Part shown: positions 32,363 through 39,908 of the stretch, in pieces | Layout: every line of letters starts with the position of its first letter | Position numbering within the stretch: the stretch's first letter is position 1 | NCBI GenBank assembly: GCA_964509545.1 | Contig: CAZDXQ010000001.1 | Span: 456,989 to 520,988, forward strand | DNA: 64,000 nucleotides | From: JADJWR01 sp964509545 | Lineage (GTDB): Bacteria; Pseudomonadota; Gammaproteobacteria; Burkholderiales; Burkholderiaceae_F | Reading direction: 5' to 3' | Notes under the pieces: generated by a model | The model's database searches: none | What the model was told of the DNA's origin: nothing | What the model saw: the letters and a program-made list of their open reading frames with translations, nothing else | Made by a program: the position numbers and the translations under genes

Positions 32363-32542
32363 TCAACGTTCGTGCGAAGTCGGACGGCGATAGCCGCCGC
32401 CATGCGGCGCCTGCCGCATCTGCACCCGGATGCGCTGGCGGCGCTGCCGGCGGATCCGGTTGAACTCGTACGCGGTGAGTGCGAGGCCGACGAGCAGCAG
32501 CGCAAACCCGTAGACGCTTGAGAACAGAGCAGTGTCGGTCAT
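32363..32542 (-). CDS. Small single-span membrane protein, 59 residues
   Basis: ATG at 32542 preceded by GGAGG at good spacing. The protein is MTDTALFSSVYGFALLLVGL, then ALTAYEFNRIRRQRRQRIRV, then a short polar tail ending in SHER: one membrane helix followed by a strongly basic cytoplasmic tail. Placed between the fasciclin gene and the 67-residue gene on the same strand. Not recognised as a named family; the ribosome-binding site and hydrophobic/basic design support it. Confidence 0.6.
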   Translation of the reverse strand: MTDTALFSSVYGFALLLVGLALTAYEFNRIRRQRRQRIRVQMRQAPHGGGYRRPTSHER

Positions 32543-32636
32543 TGCGTGTTGCCTCCGAAAAAAGACCGGAAGCGCCGTCGAGACGACGCCGGGGAAAACG
32601 GCGCTGTAGGCCGCGGGAGTTGCGCGATTGGCGGAT

Positions 32637-32668
32637 GAAGCAGCGGGACGGAACCGCCCCGCTGCTTC
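32637..32668 (-). terminator. Hairpin behind the fasciclin gene
   Basis: Perfect 11-base stem GAAGCAGCGGG / CCCGCTGCTTC with a 10-base loop, starting 12 bases after the fasciclin stop codon. There is no U-run, so it may be an attenuating or mRNA-protecting hairpin rather than a full terminator. Confidence 0.55.
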
Positions 32669-32680
32669 GCTGAGTCAGCC

Positions 32681-33202
32681 CTACATCGGCATGACGACGG
32701 TGTCGATCACGTGGATGACGCCATTTTTCGCCGGAATGTCGGTCTTGATGACCTTGGCGTCGTTGACCGTCACGCCGGAGCCCGATGCAACGACGTTCAG
32801 CGTCTGGCCTTCGACCGTCCTGACCGCACCGGTCTTCACGTCAGCGGCCATCACGGCGCCCGGAACAACGTGATAGGTCAGCACCTTGGTCAACGCCGCC
32901 TTGTCGGCGAGCAGCGCGTTCAGCTTGTCGGCCGGGATCTTGGCGAATGCCGCGTCGGTCGGCGCGAAGACCGTGAACGGGCCCGGACCCTTCAGCGTGT
33001 CGACCAGGCCGGCGGCGGCCAGCGCCTTGGCCAGCGTGTTGAACTGGCCGGCGCCGACGGCGACGTCGACGATGTCGGCATTGGTGTGCGGCGCAGAAGC
33101 GCTCTTGTTCATGCCGTAGTTGCCGCCCGCGAGTGCGGCCAGCGGAGCGGACGCGAACACGGAGGCGGTGACGGCAGCGGCAACGGCAGACTTGAATTTC
33201 AT
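32681..33202 (-). CDS. Exported fasciclin-domain protein
   Basis: 173 residues. A signal peptide (AVTASVFASAPLAALAGG) precedes one fasciclin (FAS1) domain with the H1 motif PGPFTVFAPTDAAFAKIP, the central TYHVVPGAVMAADV and the H2-type NGVIHVIDTVVMPM end. FAS1 proteins are extracytoplasmic adhesion or binding modules. Single-domain bacterial FAS1 proteins recur in light/oxidative-stress gene clusters. The ATG at 33202 has AGGAGT upstream. A strong hairpin follows the stop. Confidence 0.88.
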   Translation of the reverse strand: MKFKSAVAAAVTASVFASAPLAALAGGNYGMNKSASAPHTNADIVDVAVGAGQFNTLAKALAAAGLVDTLKGPGPFTVFAPTDAAFAKIPADKLNALLADKAALTKVLTYHVVPGAVMAADVKTGAVRTVEGQTLNVVASGSGVTVNDAKVIKTDIPAKNGVIHVIDTVVMPM

Positions 33203-33375
33203 CGGTATTGACTCCTGGATTGAGGTTGAGGGACTGACAAGAGAACGACGGCGAGGTTGGACGTCGCCGACGGGAAAACGCAGGCCGCAGCCGGTCGTGG
33301 CCGGCTGCGGAAGCGGGGTGAATCGTTTGCGGCGAGTACGCGATGCAGCCATGGTTCGGCGCGCGGTCGTGCCGA

Positions 33376-34119
33376 TCAGCGAACGAGCGGCCGCACGGCA
33401 GTGAAGCCGCCGTCGATGGGCCAGACCTGCCCCGTGACGCGGCTGGCGGCCGGCGACAGCAGCCAGGCGATCGTCAGCGCGACTTCGTCGGGTGCGCCGA
33501 TGCCGCCGAGCGGGTACTGCCGGGCAAATCCTTCGCGGGCGGCGTCGCTGGCGATCAGCGATGCGGTCGCCGGCGTGTGCATGAAGCCGGGCGACACCGC
33601 GTTGACGCGAATGCGGCTTGGCGCATAGGTGGCGGCAGCGGCGCGCACCAATCCGGCGACGGCGGCCTTGGCCACCGAGATCGCCTCGTGATTGGACACG
33701 CCGATGTGGCCGACGACCGACGAGACGAGCACGGCGGCGCCCGGCTTCTGCGACGAGCGCAGCGCCTCGACGAAGGCCGCCAGCGAGAAGAACGCCGTGT
33801 CGAGATTGGCGCCGAGGCAGCCGCGGTATGCGGATTCGCTGGTCCGGTGCAGCGGCGCGATCAGCGTGCCACCGGCGCAGTTGACCAGGGCCGCCGGCGT
33901 GCCGAGCGACTCGGCGCAGCGCGCCACCGCATAGCGCGCGCCGTCCGCAGTCGACACATCGGCCTCGATGCGCAGCGCGTCGGCCGGACCCGAATCCGCC
34001 AGCCGCGCTGCCGAGCGGCCGACCAGCGCAAGACGCCAGCCGTCGTCGGCCAGCCGTGCCGCCACCGCGCGACCGAGGCCGCCGCTAGCGCCGGTGATCA
34101 AGACAATCTGTTCACTCAT
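33376..34119 (-). CDS. Short-chain dehydrogenase/reductase without the catalytic Tyr
   Basis: 247 residues of classical SDR form: VLITGASGGLGRAVAARLAD (cofactor loop), ALVNCAGGTL (NAG-like), VLVSSVVGHIG (Ser) and a C-terminal WPIDGGF. The expected YxxxK reads EAISVAK: the Lys is kept but Ile occupies the Tyr position. Similar SDRs (NHEAI...AK) are known to me from photolyase/LitR-type clusters, so the change may be a family trait. It may not be a normal dehydrogenase. The ATG at 34119 has GAGG upstream. Confidence 0.8.
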   Translation of the reverse strand: MSEQIVLITGASGGLGRAVAARLADDGWRLALVGRSAARLADSGPADALRIEADVSTADGARYAVARCAESLGTPAALVNCAGGTLIAPLHRTSESAYRGCLGANLDTAFFSLAAFVEALRSSQKPGAAVLVSSVVGHIGVSNHEAISVAKAAVAGLVRAAAATYAPSRIRVNAVSPGFMHTPATASLIASDAAREGFARQYPLGGIGAPDEVALTIAWLLSPAASRVTGQVWPIDGGFTAVRPLVR

Positions 34120-34157
34120 GCAAGCCTCGTGCTCGGTTGTCGTTTGCACGGCCGCGG

Positions 34158-34469
34158 TCAGGCCGTCTTGACCCAGGCGACGCACCCGCCCTTGGCGTCG
34201 ACCCGCTTTTTGCCGACCGCCGGACAGGCGGCCCACTGCTCGCCTGCCTTGCCCTGGAACAACGGGCGATTGCTGCACTCGTGCCCGCCCGCGAAGGTCG
34301 GAGCCTTGGCCTTGTCGACCTTCGAAGCGTCGTGCATGTCGCTGGGCGGAACGGCGGCCTGGTCGGTCTCCCGCAGCTTCGCCGGCTGTGCCGAGGCGGC
34401 GCGCGCACCGAACGCGGCGAGCGCGGCCGGCACAACGGTGGCGAAAGCGATGTGGCGACGAGTGGTCAT
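34158..34469 (-). CDS. High-potential iron-sulfur protein-like, three of four cysteines
   Basis: 103 residues. The N-terminus TTRRHIAF followed by a hydrophobic stretch is a probable Tat signal, normal for HiPIPs. The C-terminus follows the HiPIP pattern: HECSNRPLFQGKAGEQWAAC and RVDAKGGCVAW. HiPIP uses four Cys (C-x2-C ... C ... C) for a 4Fe-4S cluster; here C65, C82 and C96 are present, but the second Cys of the C-x2-C pair is Arg68. The codon is CGC, one transition from TGC. The periplasmic electron-carrier function is therefore doubtful. Confidence 0.75.
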   Translation of the reverse strand: MTTRRHIAFATVVPAALAAFGARAASAQPAKLRETDQAAVPPSDMHDASKVDKAKAPTFAGGHECSNRPLFQGKAGEQWAACPAVGKKRVDAKGGCVAWVKTA

Positions 34470-34501
34470 GGCAGTCTCGTTCGAGGTGAGATGGCGCGCC
34501 C

Positions 34502-34831
34502 TCAACGGGCGGGACGATCGGAATCGATCAGTTCGTAGGCATCGGCGACGTACGCAGGCCCTTTGGCGATCCAGACGATCAGGCAGCCCAGACCCAGCGT
34601 GAACACCACCGTCCAGTGCAGCACCAGGACGCTGGCCACCGCGATCCAGACCGTGGTCGCGAGCTTGGCCTCGGCTGCAGCGCCGCCGTCGAGCACGAGG
34701 GTCGCAGCGAGCGCGACCGCGAGCGGCAGCGCGGTGCCGAGGACGGTGACGGCCGGCAGGCGGCGCAGGATCGCCCATTCGAGGCCGGCCGGCGCGCGCT
34801 GGTATCCAGGAAGCGTGTTCAGCCACGGCAC
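34502..34831 (-). CDS. Small integral membrane protein
   Basis: 109 residues from a GTG at 34831, with GAAGGA upstream inside the end of the methyltransferase gene, which it overlaps by 13 bases. Two or three membrane segments are visible: TVLGTALPLAVALAATLVL, VWIAVASVLVLHWTVVFTL and GCLIVWIAKG. No family recognised. The overlap indicates co-translation with the UbiG-like methyltransferase. Confidence 0.65.
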   Translation of the reverse strand: MPWLNTLPGYQRAPAGLEWAILRRLPAVTVLGTALPLAVALAATLVLDGGAAAEAKLATTVWIAVASVLVLHWTVVFTLGLGCLIVWIAKGPAYVADAYELIDSDRPAR

Positions 34832-35622
34832 GGCGGATGTCCTTCGACGGTTCGCGGTTGGCGCACGCTGCGCTCGACGGTGCGCGCGAATGCGGCGATG
34901 TAGTTGACCGCGGTGTCGCGCACCCAGCAGGCGCGGTGCGCGATCGGCAGGTAGCGCATGCCGCGCAGGTCGATCGGCTCGAACCCCGAACGGCGCGACG
35001 CCGCGTGCAGTTCGGCAGGTCGAACGAAACGCCGCCACTGGTGCGTGCCGCGCGGCAGCACGCGAAACACGATCTCGGCGCCGACGATGGCGAACAAGAA
35101 ACTCTTCAATGTGCGGTCGATGGTCGAGGCGACGAGCAGACCGCCAGGCGCGACATGGGCTGCCGCCGCGGCAACGAAGGCGTCGACATCGCTCACGTGC
35201 TCGACGACCTCGAGCATCAGGACGACGTCGAAGCGCTCGCCGGCCGCGAGCGCCGCGGCCGGGTCGCCGACGCGGTAGTCGACGCAAAGCCCTTCGGCCG
35301 CGGCGTGGGTTCGTGCTGCTGCAATGTTCTTCGCCGCGGCATCGATGCCGGTGACGCGGGCGCCGCGACGGGCGAGCGGCTCGGCAAGCAGGCCGGCGCC
35401 GCAGCCGATGTCGAGCACGCGCAGACCGGCGAGCGGACGCCCCAGCGGCGCCAGATGCGCGTCGATCAGCGCAAGCAGGTACGACAGACGCAGGTCGTTG
35501 ATCACGTGCAGCGGCCGCATCGGTCCCGAGCGGTCCCACCATGTGGCCGCCAGCCGGTTGAAGCGATCGATTTCGGCGGCGACGACGGTCATGGCGGAGG
35601 AGGCGTCGGCGGCGTTGGTCAT
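34819..35622 (-). CDS. ubiG: UbiG-type 3-O-methyltransferase of ubiquinone synthesis
   Basis: 267 residues, slightly longer than E. coli UbiG (240). EIDRFNRLAATWWDRSGPMR and PLHVINDLR are the UbiG N-terminal signature. SAM motif I is VLDIGCGAGLLAEPLARRGA, followed by TGIDAAAKNI and VVLMLEVVEHVSDVDAF. UbiG methylates both O-groups of the ubiquinone ring; it lies directly behind the Coq7-type hydroxylase that produces its last substrate. The ATG at 35622 is the first with this N-terminus; an internal ATG at 35592 is possible. Confidence 0.85.
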   Translation of the reverse strand: MTNAADASSAMTVVAAEIDRFNRLAATWWDRSGPMRPLHVINDLRLSYLLALIDAHLAPLGRPLAGLRVLDIGCGAGLLAEPLARRGARVTGIDAAAKNIAAARTHAAAEGLCVDYRVGDPAAALAAGERFDVVLMLEVVEHVSDVDAFVAAAAAHVAPGGLLVASTIDRTLKSFLFAIVGAEIVFRVLPRGTHQWRRFVRPAELHAASRRSGFEPIDLRGMRYLPIAHRACWVRDTAVNYIAAFARTVERSVRQPRTVEGHPPCRG

Positions 35623-35629
35623 CGGCGGA

Positions 35630-36523
35630 TCACAGCCGGCGGCTGGCGGCCACGGCGAAGCCAGAGCCTTTGCCGACCAAGAAGGACCAGAGGCGGGCGA
35701 GCAGGCCAGGGCGCCCATGCAGGCGCACAAGCGCTTCGTCGCGGTGCGAAACCTCGTCGCGGCGGCAGGCTTCGAGCGTTGTGCGCAGTTCGTCAAGCTC
35801 CGGGTTCCGCCGCTCCAGCCGCTCGATCTGCCCTGCATAGTGGCGATCGACGAACTGCTCGACGGCGGCCACCGTGGCGAAAACCGCGCGCGGACCGAGC
35901 AGCGCCGGAACCGCACCGGTGAGCCAGCCGGCCACCCGCCACAGGGGCAGCAGCCGGCTGCGCGCGGCCGCCGGCAGCCAGCGGCGAATCCTCTGCAGGT
36001 GCAGATGCTCGGCGGCTAAGTGCCGTGCCGCGAAGGCACGCAGCTCGTCGTCGCGCGCCAAGGCGAGAATGCCGCGATAGATCTGCACGGCGCCGATCTC
36101 GCCGGCGTGGTCCGTCCGCAGGTCGGCGATCACGGCCGCCGGCAGCCCGTTGGCCTGAGCGTCGGCGCGCCGCCACAGCGGTCGCAGGCGATGGAAGCCG
36201 GCATAGGCGAAGTCGAGCGTGCTCATCACCAGCGGCCGGCTCACGGCGATGCGGGCGAGCGTGCTGTACGAGGGCAGCCGGGACCAGATCGCGGCGAACG
36301 CGCCGACACCTGAAACCAGCGAGCCGTCGGCCTGGCGCACGTGCAGCCGTGCCAGCGCCGTTTCACGGCTCAGGTCGGAACCGAGGTCGGCCTGATCGCA
36401 GGCCGAGGCGTCGACCCACGCAATCGAACCAGCACCATGCTGCCGGCGATAGTGGGCGATCTCGCGCCGGCACAGCGGGCAAGCGCCGTCGAAGTAGACC
36501 GTGCAGGCGGCGGGCTGAGACAT
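35630..36523 (-). CDS. Fusion of a DCC (DUF393) domain with Coq7 demethoxyubiquinone hydroxylase
   Basis: 297 residues. Residues 1-115 are a DUF393 thioredoxin-like domain with the CxxC-type start TVYFDGACPLCRREIAHYRR (C15, C18). From about 125 the di-iron Coq7 fold begins: DLRTDHAGEIGAVQIYRGI (E142), HLAAEHLHLQRI, and DEVSHRDEALVRLHG, which supply the Glu/His iron ligands. Coq7 hydroxylates demethoxyubiquinol, just before the UbiG step encoded next. The fused redox domain may supply electrons or act as a thiol sensor (inference). The start ATG 36523 overlaps the previous stop (TGATG) with GGGAG upstream; a GTG one codon earlier is possible. Confidence 0.85.
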   Translation of the reverse strand: MSQPAACTVYFDGACPLCRREIAHYRRQHGAGSIAWVDASACDQADLGSDLSRETALARLHVRQADGSLVSGVGAFAAIWSRLPSYSTLARIAVSRPLVMSTLDFAYAGFHRLRPLWRRADAQANGLPAAVIADLRTDHAGEIGAVQIYRGILALARDDELRAFAARHLAAEHLHLQRIRRWLPAAARSRLLPLWRVAGWLTGAVPALLGPRAVFATVAAVEQFVDRHYAGQIERLERRNPELDELRTTLEACRRDEVSHRDEALVRLHGRPGLLARLWSFLVGKGSGFAVAASRRL

Positions 36524-36732
36524 CACCGGCTCCCGTCGATCCGCTCCGCAAGGCCGCCGACCTCGACGGTGTAGTCGACCATCGGCGCGCCGCAGATGTA
36601 TGGCCGGTTAGCGCTTACTTCTGCTTCGGCGTCGCGAGGAAGACCGCCCACGTAATCGCCCGCGCCCTTGCCGTCCGGGTACCTGACGACGGCAAAGCCC
36701 TTGATGACGACCGGAACCCGATACATCGGCAT
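36523..36732 (-). CDS. Small hypothetical protein, first gene of the minus-strand run
   Basis: 69 residues from the ATG at 36732, preceded by AGGA at suitable spacing. Sequence: MYRVPVVIKGFAVVRYPDGK, then GGLPRDAEAEVSANRPYICG. It is soluble and beta-rich, with one Cys. No family recognised. The stop overlaps the DCC-Coq7 start. The promoter region lies directly upstream. Confidence 0.6.
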   Translation of the reverse strand: MPMYRVPVVIKGFAVVRYPDGKGAGDYVGGLPRDAEAEVSANRPYICGAPMVDYTVEVGGLAERIDGSR

Positions 36733-36751
36733 GACTGGTCCTGTGCTGTAG

Positions 36752-36818
36752 TTGGACAAACATTCATTTCTGGCTATCTGTCCAAGACAATACGCAATCA
36801 ACAATCTCGGTGTCAACA
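36752..36818. promoter_or_regulatory. Divergent control region with a 7+7 inverted repeat
   Basis: AT-rich island between the minus-strand gene run and the MerR gene. A perfect inverted repeat TTGGACA (36752-36758) / TGTCCAA (36779-36785) is separated by 20 bases. On the minus strand a TTGACA -35 box (36817-36812) is followed after 18 bases by TATTGT, so the start point would fall at the TTGGACA arm. On the plus strand TTGGAC-N17-TATCTG spans the repeat itself and could serve the MerR gene. The layout fits control of both directions by the MerR protein, but this is inferred. Confidence 0.5.
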
Positions 36819-36909
36819 AAAAAAGGTACAAAGCCCTTACAAAGCACAGTTCTTTCGTGACAAAATTGCGTCGCCGTTGATCCTCTTGGCACCCGCCGCG
36901 CTCGTTTTC

Positions 36910-37893
36910 ATGGACATTTCCTCTACACATCAGTCACCTGCACCGAGGTATCGCAGCGGCACGGCAGCGCGACTGGCCGGGATTCACGTGGCCACATTGC
37001 GCATGTGGGAACGCCGATACGGCGTCGTCGGACCGCAGGTCAGTGACCATGGCCATCGCCGCTACTCGCCGCAGGACGTCAGTCGGCTGGCGACGATCAA
37101 GGCGCTGGTCGACTGCGGCCATCCGATCGGCACGCTGGCTCGTCTGCCGCTGGCCACGCTGCGCGAGATGTACGCTGCGGCGACCGCGGCCTCGGCGCAG
37201 CCGCCGCCATCGCAGAGCGACTTGCCGCTGCGCGTGGCCCTCGTCGGCGAGGCGTTGTCGGCTCGGGCCGAGTCGGCCGCGGCGCAGTTTCCGCGTCTTC
37301 TCATCGTCGCCGCCTGCCCGGACCGGGAACAGGCGGCCGCGTCGCTCCGCGGCGCCAGCGCCGACCTGCTGGCGATCGAGATCCCGGCACTTGGCCAGGA
37401 TTCGGCGGACATCGTCGATGCACTGTCGGCCGCAGTCGGCGCCCGTCGGGCGCTCGTCGCCTTCCGCTTTGGCGCCGAGGCCGCCGTGCGCGAACTGCGC
37501 CGACGCGGCCACGCGGTAACGCGCGCGCCGATCGGACTGGCCGAGATCGAGTCGCTCGGCGCGGCGGCCCTCGACCGGCGCGAAGTTGCGCCGACGCCGA
37601 CGGCGCCGCCGACGCCGCGTTTCGACGAAGCGACGCTGGCGCGGCTGGCGCAGGCATCGACGAGCGTCCGCTGCGAATGCCCGCGGCACGTGATCGACCT
37701 GCTGCTGAGTCTCGGCGCGTTCGAACGCTACAGCGCCGAGTGCGAAAGCCGCAGTCCCGCCGATGCCGAAACGCACCGCGATCTCGGCCGCGTCGCCGGT
37801 ACCGCGCGCGCCCTGTTCGAAGACGCGCTGGTGCGGGTCGCCCAGGCCGAGGGCATGGCGTTGCCGCCGCACGCCGCCGGCGCGGACTCCTGA
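36910..37893 (+). CDS. MerR-family regulator with a B12-binding-like C-terminal region lacking ligand residues
   Basis: 327 residues. The N-terminal helix-turn-helix is typical: YRSGTAARLAGIHVATLRMW, ERRYGVV, HRRYSPQDVSRLATIKALVD, GHPIGTLARLP. Residues 100-230 look like a Rossmann-type fold comparable to the cobalamin-binding domain of LitR/CarH (LRVALVGEALSARAE, LLIVAACPDREQAAASLRG, ADLLAIEIPAL, RRALVAFRFGAEAAVRELRR). However, no DxHxxG-type His and no GG-containing motif can be seen. It may therefore respond to something other than B12. Divergent from the gene run it probably controls. ATG 36910 has a poor ribosome-binding site; the frame is open upstream. Confidence 0.8.
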   Translation: MDISSTHQSPAPRYRSGTAARLAGIHVATLRMWERRYGVVGPQVSDHGHRRYSPQDVSRLATIKALVDCGHPIGTLARLPLATLREMYAAATAASAQPPPSQSDLPLRVALVGEALSARAESAAAQFPRLLIVAACPDREQAAASLRGASADLLAIEIPALGQDSADIVDALSAAVGARRALVAFRFGAEAAVRELRRRGHAVTRAPIGLAEIESLGAAALDRREVAPTPTAPPTPRFDEATLARLAQASTSVRCECPRHVIDLLLSLGAFERYSAECESRSPADAETHRDLGRVAGTARALFEDALVRVAQAEGMALPPHAAGADS

Positions 37894-38036
37894 GCCAGAC
37901 CGCCGGAGGCCCGCCGCGACCACATGCGCCGGCGGCGTCGGAGTTCACAGAAACTGGTCAGGCCAATTCGTTGCCGGCGCAGGCATAATCCGCCGCCCGC
38001 GGCCGTCCGCGGTAATTCGATCCGCGAGGAGGAGAC

Positions 38037-39266
38037 ATGTCGATGAAGACCATTCTGGCGGCCGCGTCGCTGCTGGCGCTCGCCGCATGCCAGACCACGA
38101 GCCCGCCGGCTGCAGCGCCCACACCAGCCGCAGCGCCCCCGCCCGCCTGGCAGCAGGGCCGCAGTGCCGATCAGGCGAATTCCAAGCTGGCGCCGCACGC
38201 GGGACGGATGACCGCCACGCCGGTGAACGAGATCCCGCTGTCCAGCCTGAAGGTGCCGCCGGGCTTCAAGGTGGAGGTGTGGGCGAGCGGCATCCCCGGC
38301 GGGCGCGCGATGGCGCGCGGCGACGGCGGCAAGATCTACGTCGGCACGCGCGTCATCGGCCGCGTGTACGAGATCACCGACAACGGCACGACGCGCACCA
38401 GCCGCGTGGTCGTCGACAAGCTGACGCAGCCGGCCGGCGTGGCGTTCAAGGACGGTTCGCTGTACGTGATGGCGATCGACAAGGTGCTGCGCTTCGACGG
38501 CATCGAGAAGAACCCGAACGTGGCGCCGGTGGACATGACCGCGGCGTTCAAGCTGCCCAAGGAGCAGCATCACAACTGGAAGTACATCGCCTTCGGGCCC
38601 GACGGCAAGCTGTACGTGCCGTTCGGCGCGCCGTGCAACATCTGCGTGCCGCCGACCAACGAGTACGCGCAGATCCGCCGCTATAACGCCGACGGATCGG
38701 GCATGGAGGTGATCGCCACCGGCGTGCGCAACACCGTGGGCTTCGCCTGGCATCCGGTGACGAAGGACCTGTGGTTCACCGACCACGGCCGCGACTGGAT
38801 GGGCGACGACACGCCCGAGGACGAACTGAACGTGCTGACCAAGGCCGGCAACAACTACGGCTTCCCGTACTGCCATGCCAACGGCGTGGCCGACAAGGAC
38901 ATCAAGAAAGTCAACCCGTGCGACGGCGTGACGCTGCCGGTCGCGACGATGGGCCCGCACGCGGCGGTGATGGGCGTGCTGTTCTACACCGGCAGCATGT
39001 TCCCGGCCGAGTACCGCAACACGATGTTCGTGGCGCGCAAGGGTTCGTGGAACCGGACCAAGAAGTTCGGCTTCGACGTGGTCACGGTGCGGCCGGCGGC
39101 GGACAACAAGAGCGCCAAGGTCGAGCCGTTCATGACCGGCTTCCTCGATCCGGCCACGGAGAACTTCACCGGCCGCCCGGCGTACCTGCTGCAACTGCCC
39201 GACGGCTCGCTGCTGGTTTCCGACGAGCAACTGGGAGCGATCTACCGCATCACCTATGGTCGCTGA
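38037..39266 (+). CDS. PQQ-type sugar (sorbosone/glucose) dehydrogenase lipoprotein
   Basis: 409 residues. Lipoprotein signal AASLLALAAC followed by a Pro/Ala linker. The body is the glucose/sorbosone dehydrogenase six-bladed propeller: LKVPPGFKVEVWASGIPGGR, DKLTQPAGVAFKDGSLYVM, YVPFGAPCNIC, GVRNTVGFAWHPVTKDLWFT, DELNVLTKAGNNYGFPYCHA and RPAYLLQLPDGSLLVSDEQL. It would pass electrons to the cytochrome c encoded next, which it overlaps by 11 bases. The substrate is not predictable. The ATG has GAGGAGGAG upstream. Confidence 0.88.
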   Translation: MSMKTILAAASLLALAACQTTSPPAAAPTPAAAPPPAWQQGRSADQANSKLAPHAGRMTATPVNEIPLSSLKVPPGFKVEVWASGIPGGRAMARGDGGKIYVGTRVIGRVYEITDNGTTRTSRVVVDKLTQPAGVAFKDGSLYVMAIDKVLRFDGIEKNPNVAPVDMTAAFKLPKEQHHNWKYIAFGPDGKLYVPFGAPCNICVPPTNEYAQIRRYNADGSGMEVIATGVRNTVGFAWHPVTKDLWFTDHGRDWMGDDTPEDELNVLTKAGNNYGFPYCHANGVADKDIKKVNPCDGVTLPVATMGPHAAVMGVLFYTGSMFPAEYRNTMFVARKGSWNRTKKFGFDVVTVRPAADNKSAKVEPFMTGFLDPATENFTGRPAYLLQLPDGSLLVSDEQLGAIYRITYGR

Positions 39267-39846
39267 GCGCCGCGTGCGCTCGACGGCGCGGGCGCTGGCC
39301 TGCGCCGCGCTGCTGGTGTCCGCGGCCGCGGCGGCGCAGCCGAAAGCCGAGCTGCTTTCGGCCTGCGCCACCTGCCACGGGCCGGGCGGCAATTCGACGG
39401 TGCCGCAGTTTCCGTCGCTCGCCGCGCAGCCGAAGGTCTTCATCGAGAACCAGCTCGTGCTGATCCGCGAGGGCCTGCGCGACGTGCCGTCGATGAAGGA
39501 GGTGATGACCGGCTTGAGCGACGAGACTATCGTCGCGCTGGCCGGTTATTACGCGGCGCAGGCGCCGGCCGCGCAGGCGGTTCGGGTGCAGGCGGAGAAG
39601 TACCGGCAGGGCGAGCAGGTGTCGCAGAAGATGCTCTGCGGCACCTGCCACCTGCCCGATTATTCCGGGCAGAAACAGGTGCCGCGGCTGGCCGGGCAGC
39701 ACGAGCAGTACCTGCTCGCGTCGATGAAGCAGTTCCGCGACAACCCCGGCCCCGGTCGCGACACGATCATGGCGGCATCGCTGCGCGGACTGACCGACGC
39801 CGATCTCGCCAGCCTGGCGCACTACCTGGCGGCATTCAGGCCGTAG
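39256..39846 (+). CDS. Di-haem cytochrome c4-type protein
   Basis: 196 residues. Signal peptide (ARALACAALLVSAAAAAQP) and two haem sites: CATCHGPGGNS and CGTCHLPDYSGQ. Each is followed by the c4-type pattern (PSLAAQPKVFIENQLVLIRE, PRLAGQHEQYLLASMKQFRD) and distal Met-containing segments (MKEVMTGLSDE, MAASLRGLTD). It is a periplasmic electron carrier and the probable acceptor for the overlapping dehydrogenase. The ATG lies inside the end of that gene. Confidence 0.92.
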   Translation: MVAERRVRSTARALACAALLVSAAAAAQPKAELLSACATCHGPGGNSTVPQFPSLAAQPKVFIENQLVLIREGLRDVPSMKEVMTGLSDETIVALAGYYAAQAPAAQAVRVQAEKYRQGEQVSQKMLCGTCHLPDYSGQKQVPRLAGQHEQYLLASMKQFRDNPGPGRDTIMAASLRGLTDADLASLAHYLAAFRP

Positions 39847-39908
39847 GCGCGAAGCGCTGCGGCCCGCCCGGACCCGCGCGTGGCTGTGCCGTCCGCCGGC
39901 GTGGCGGC

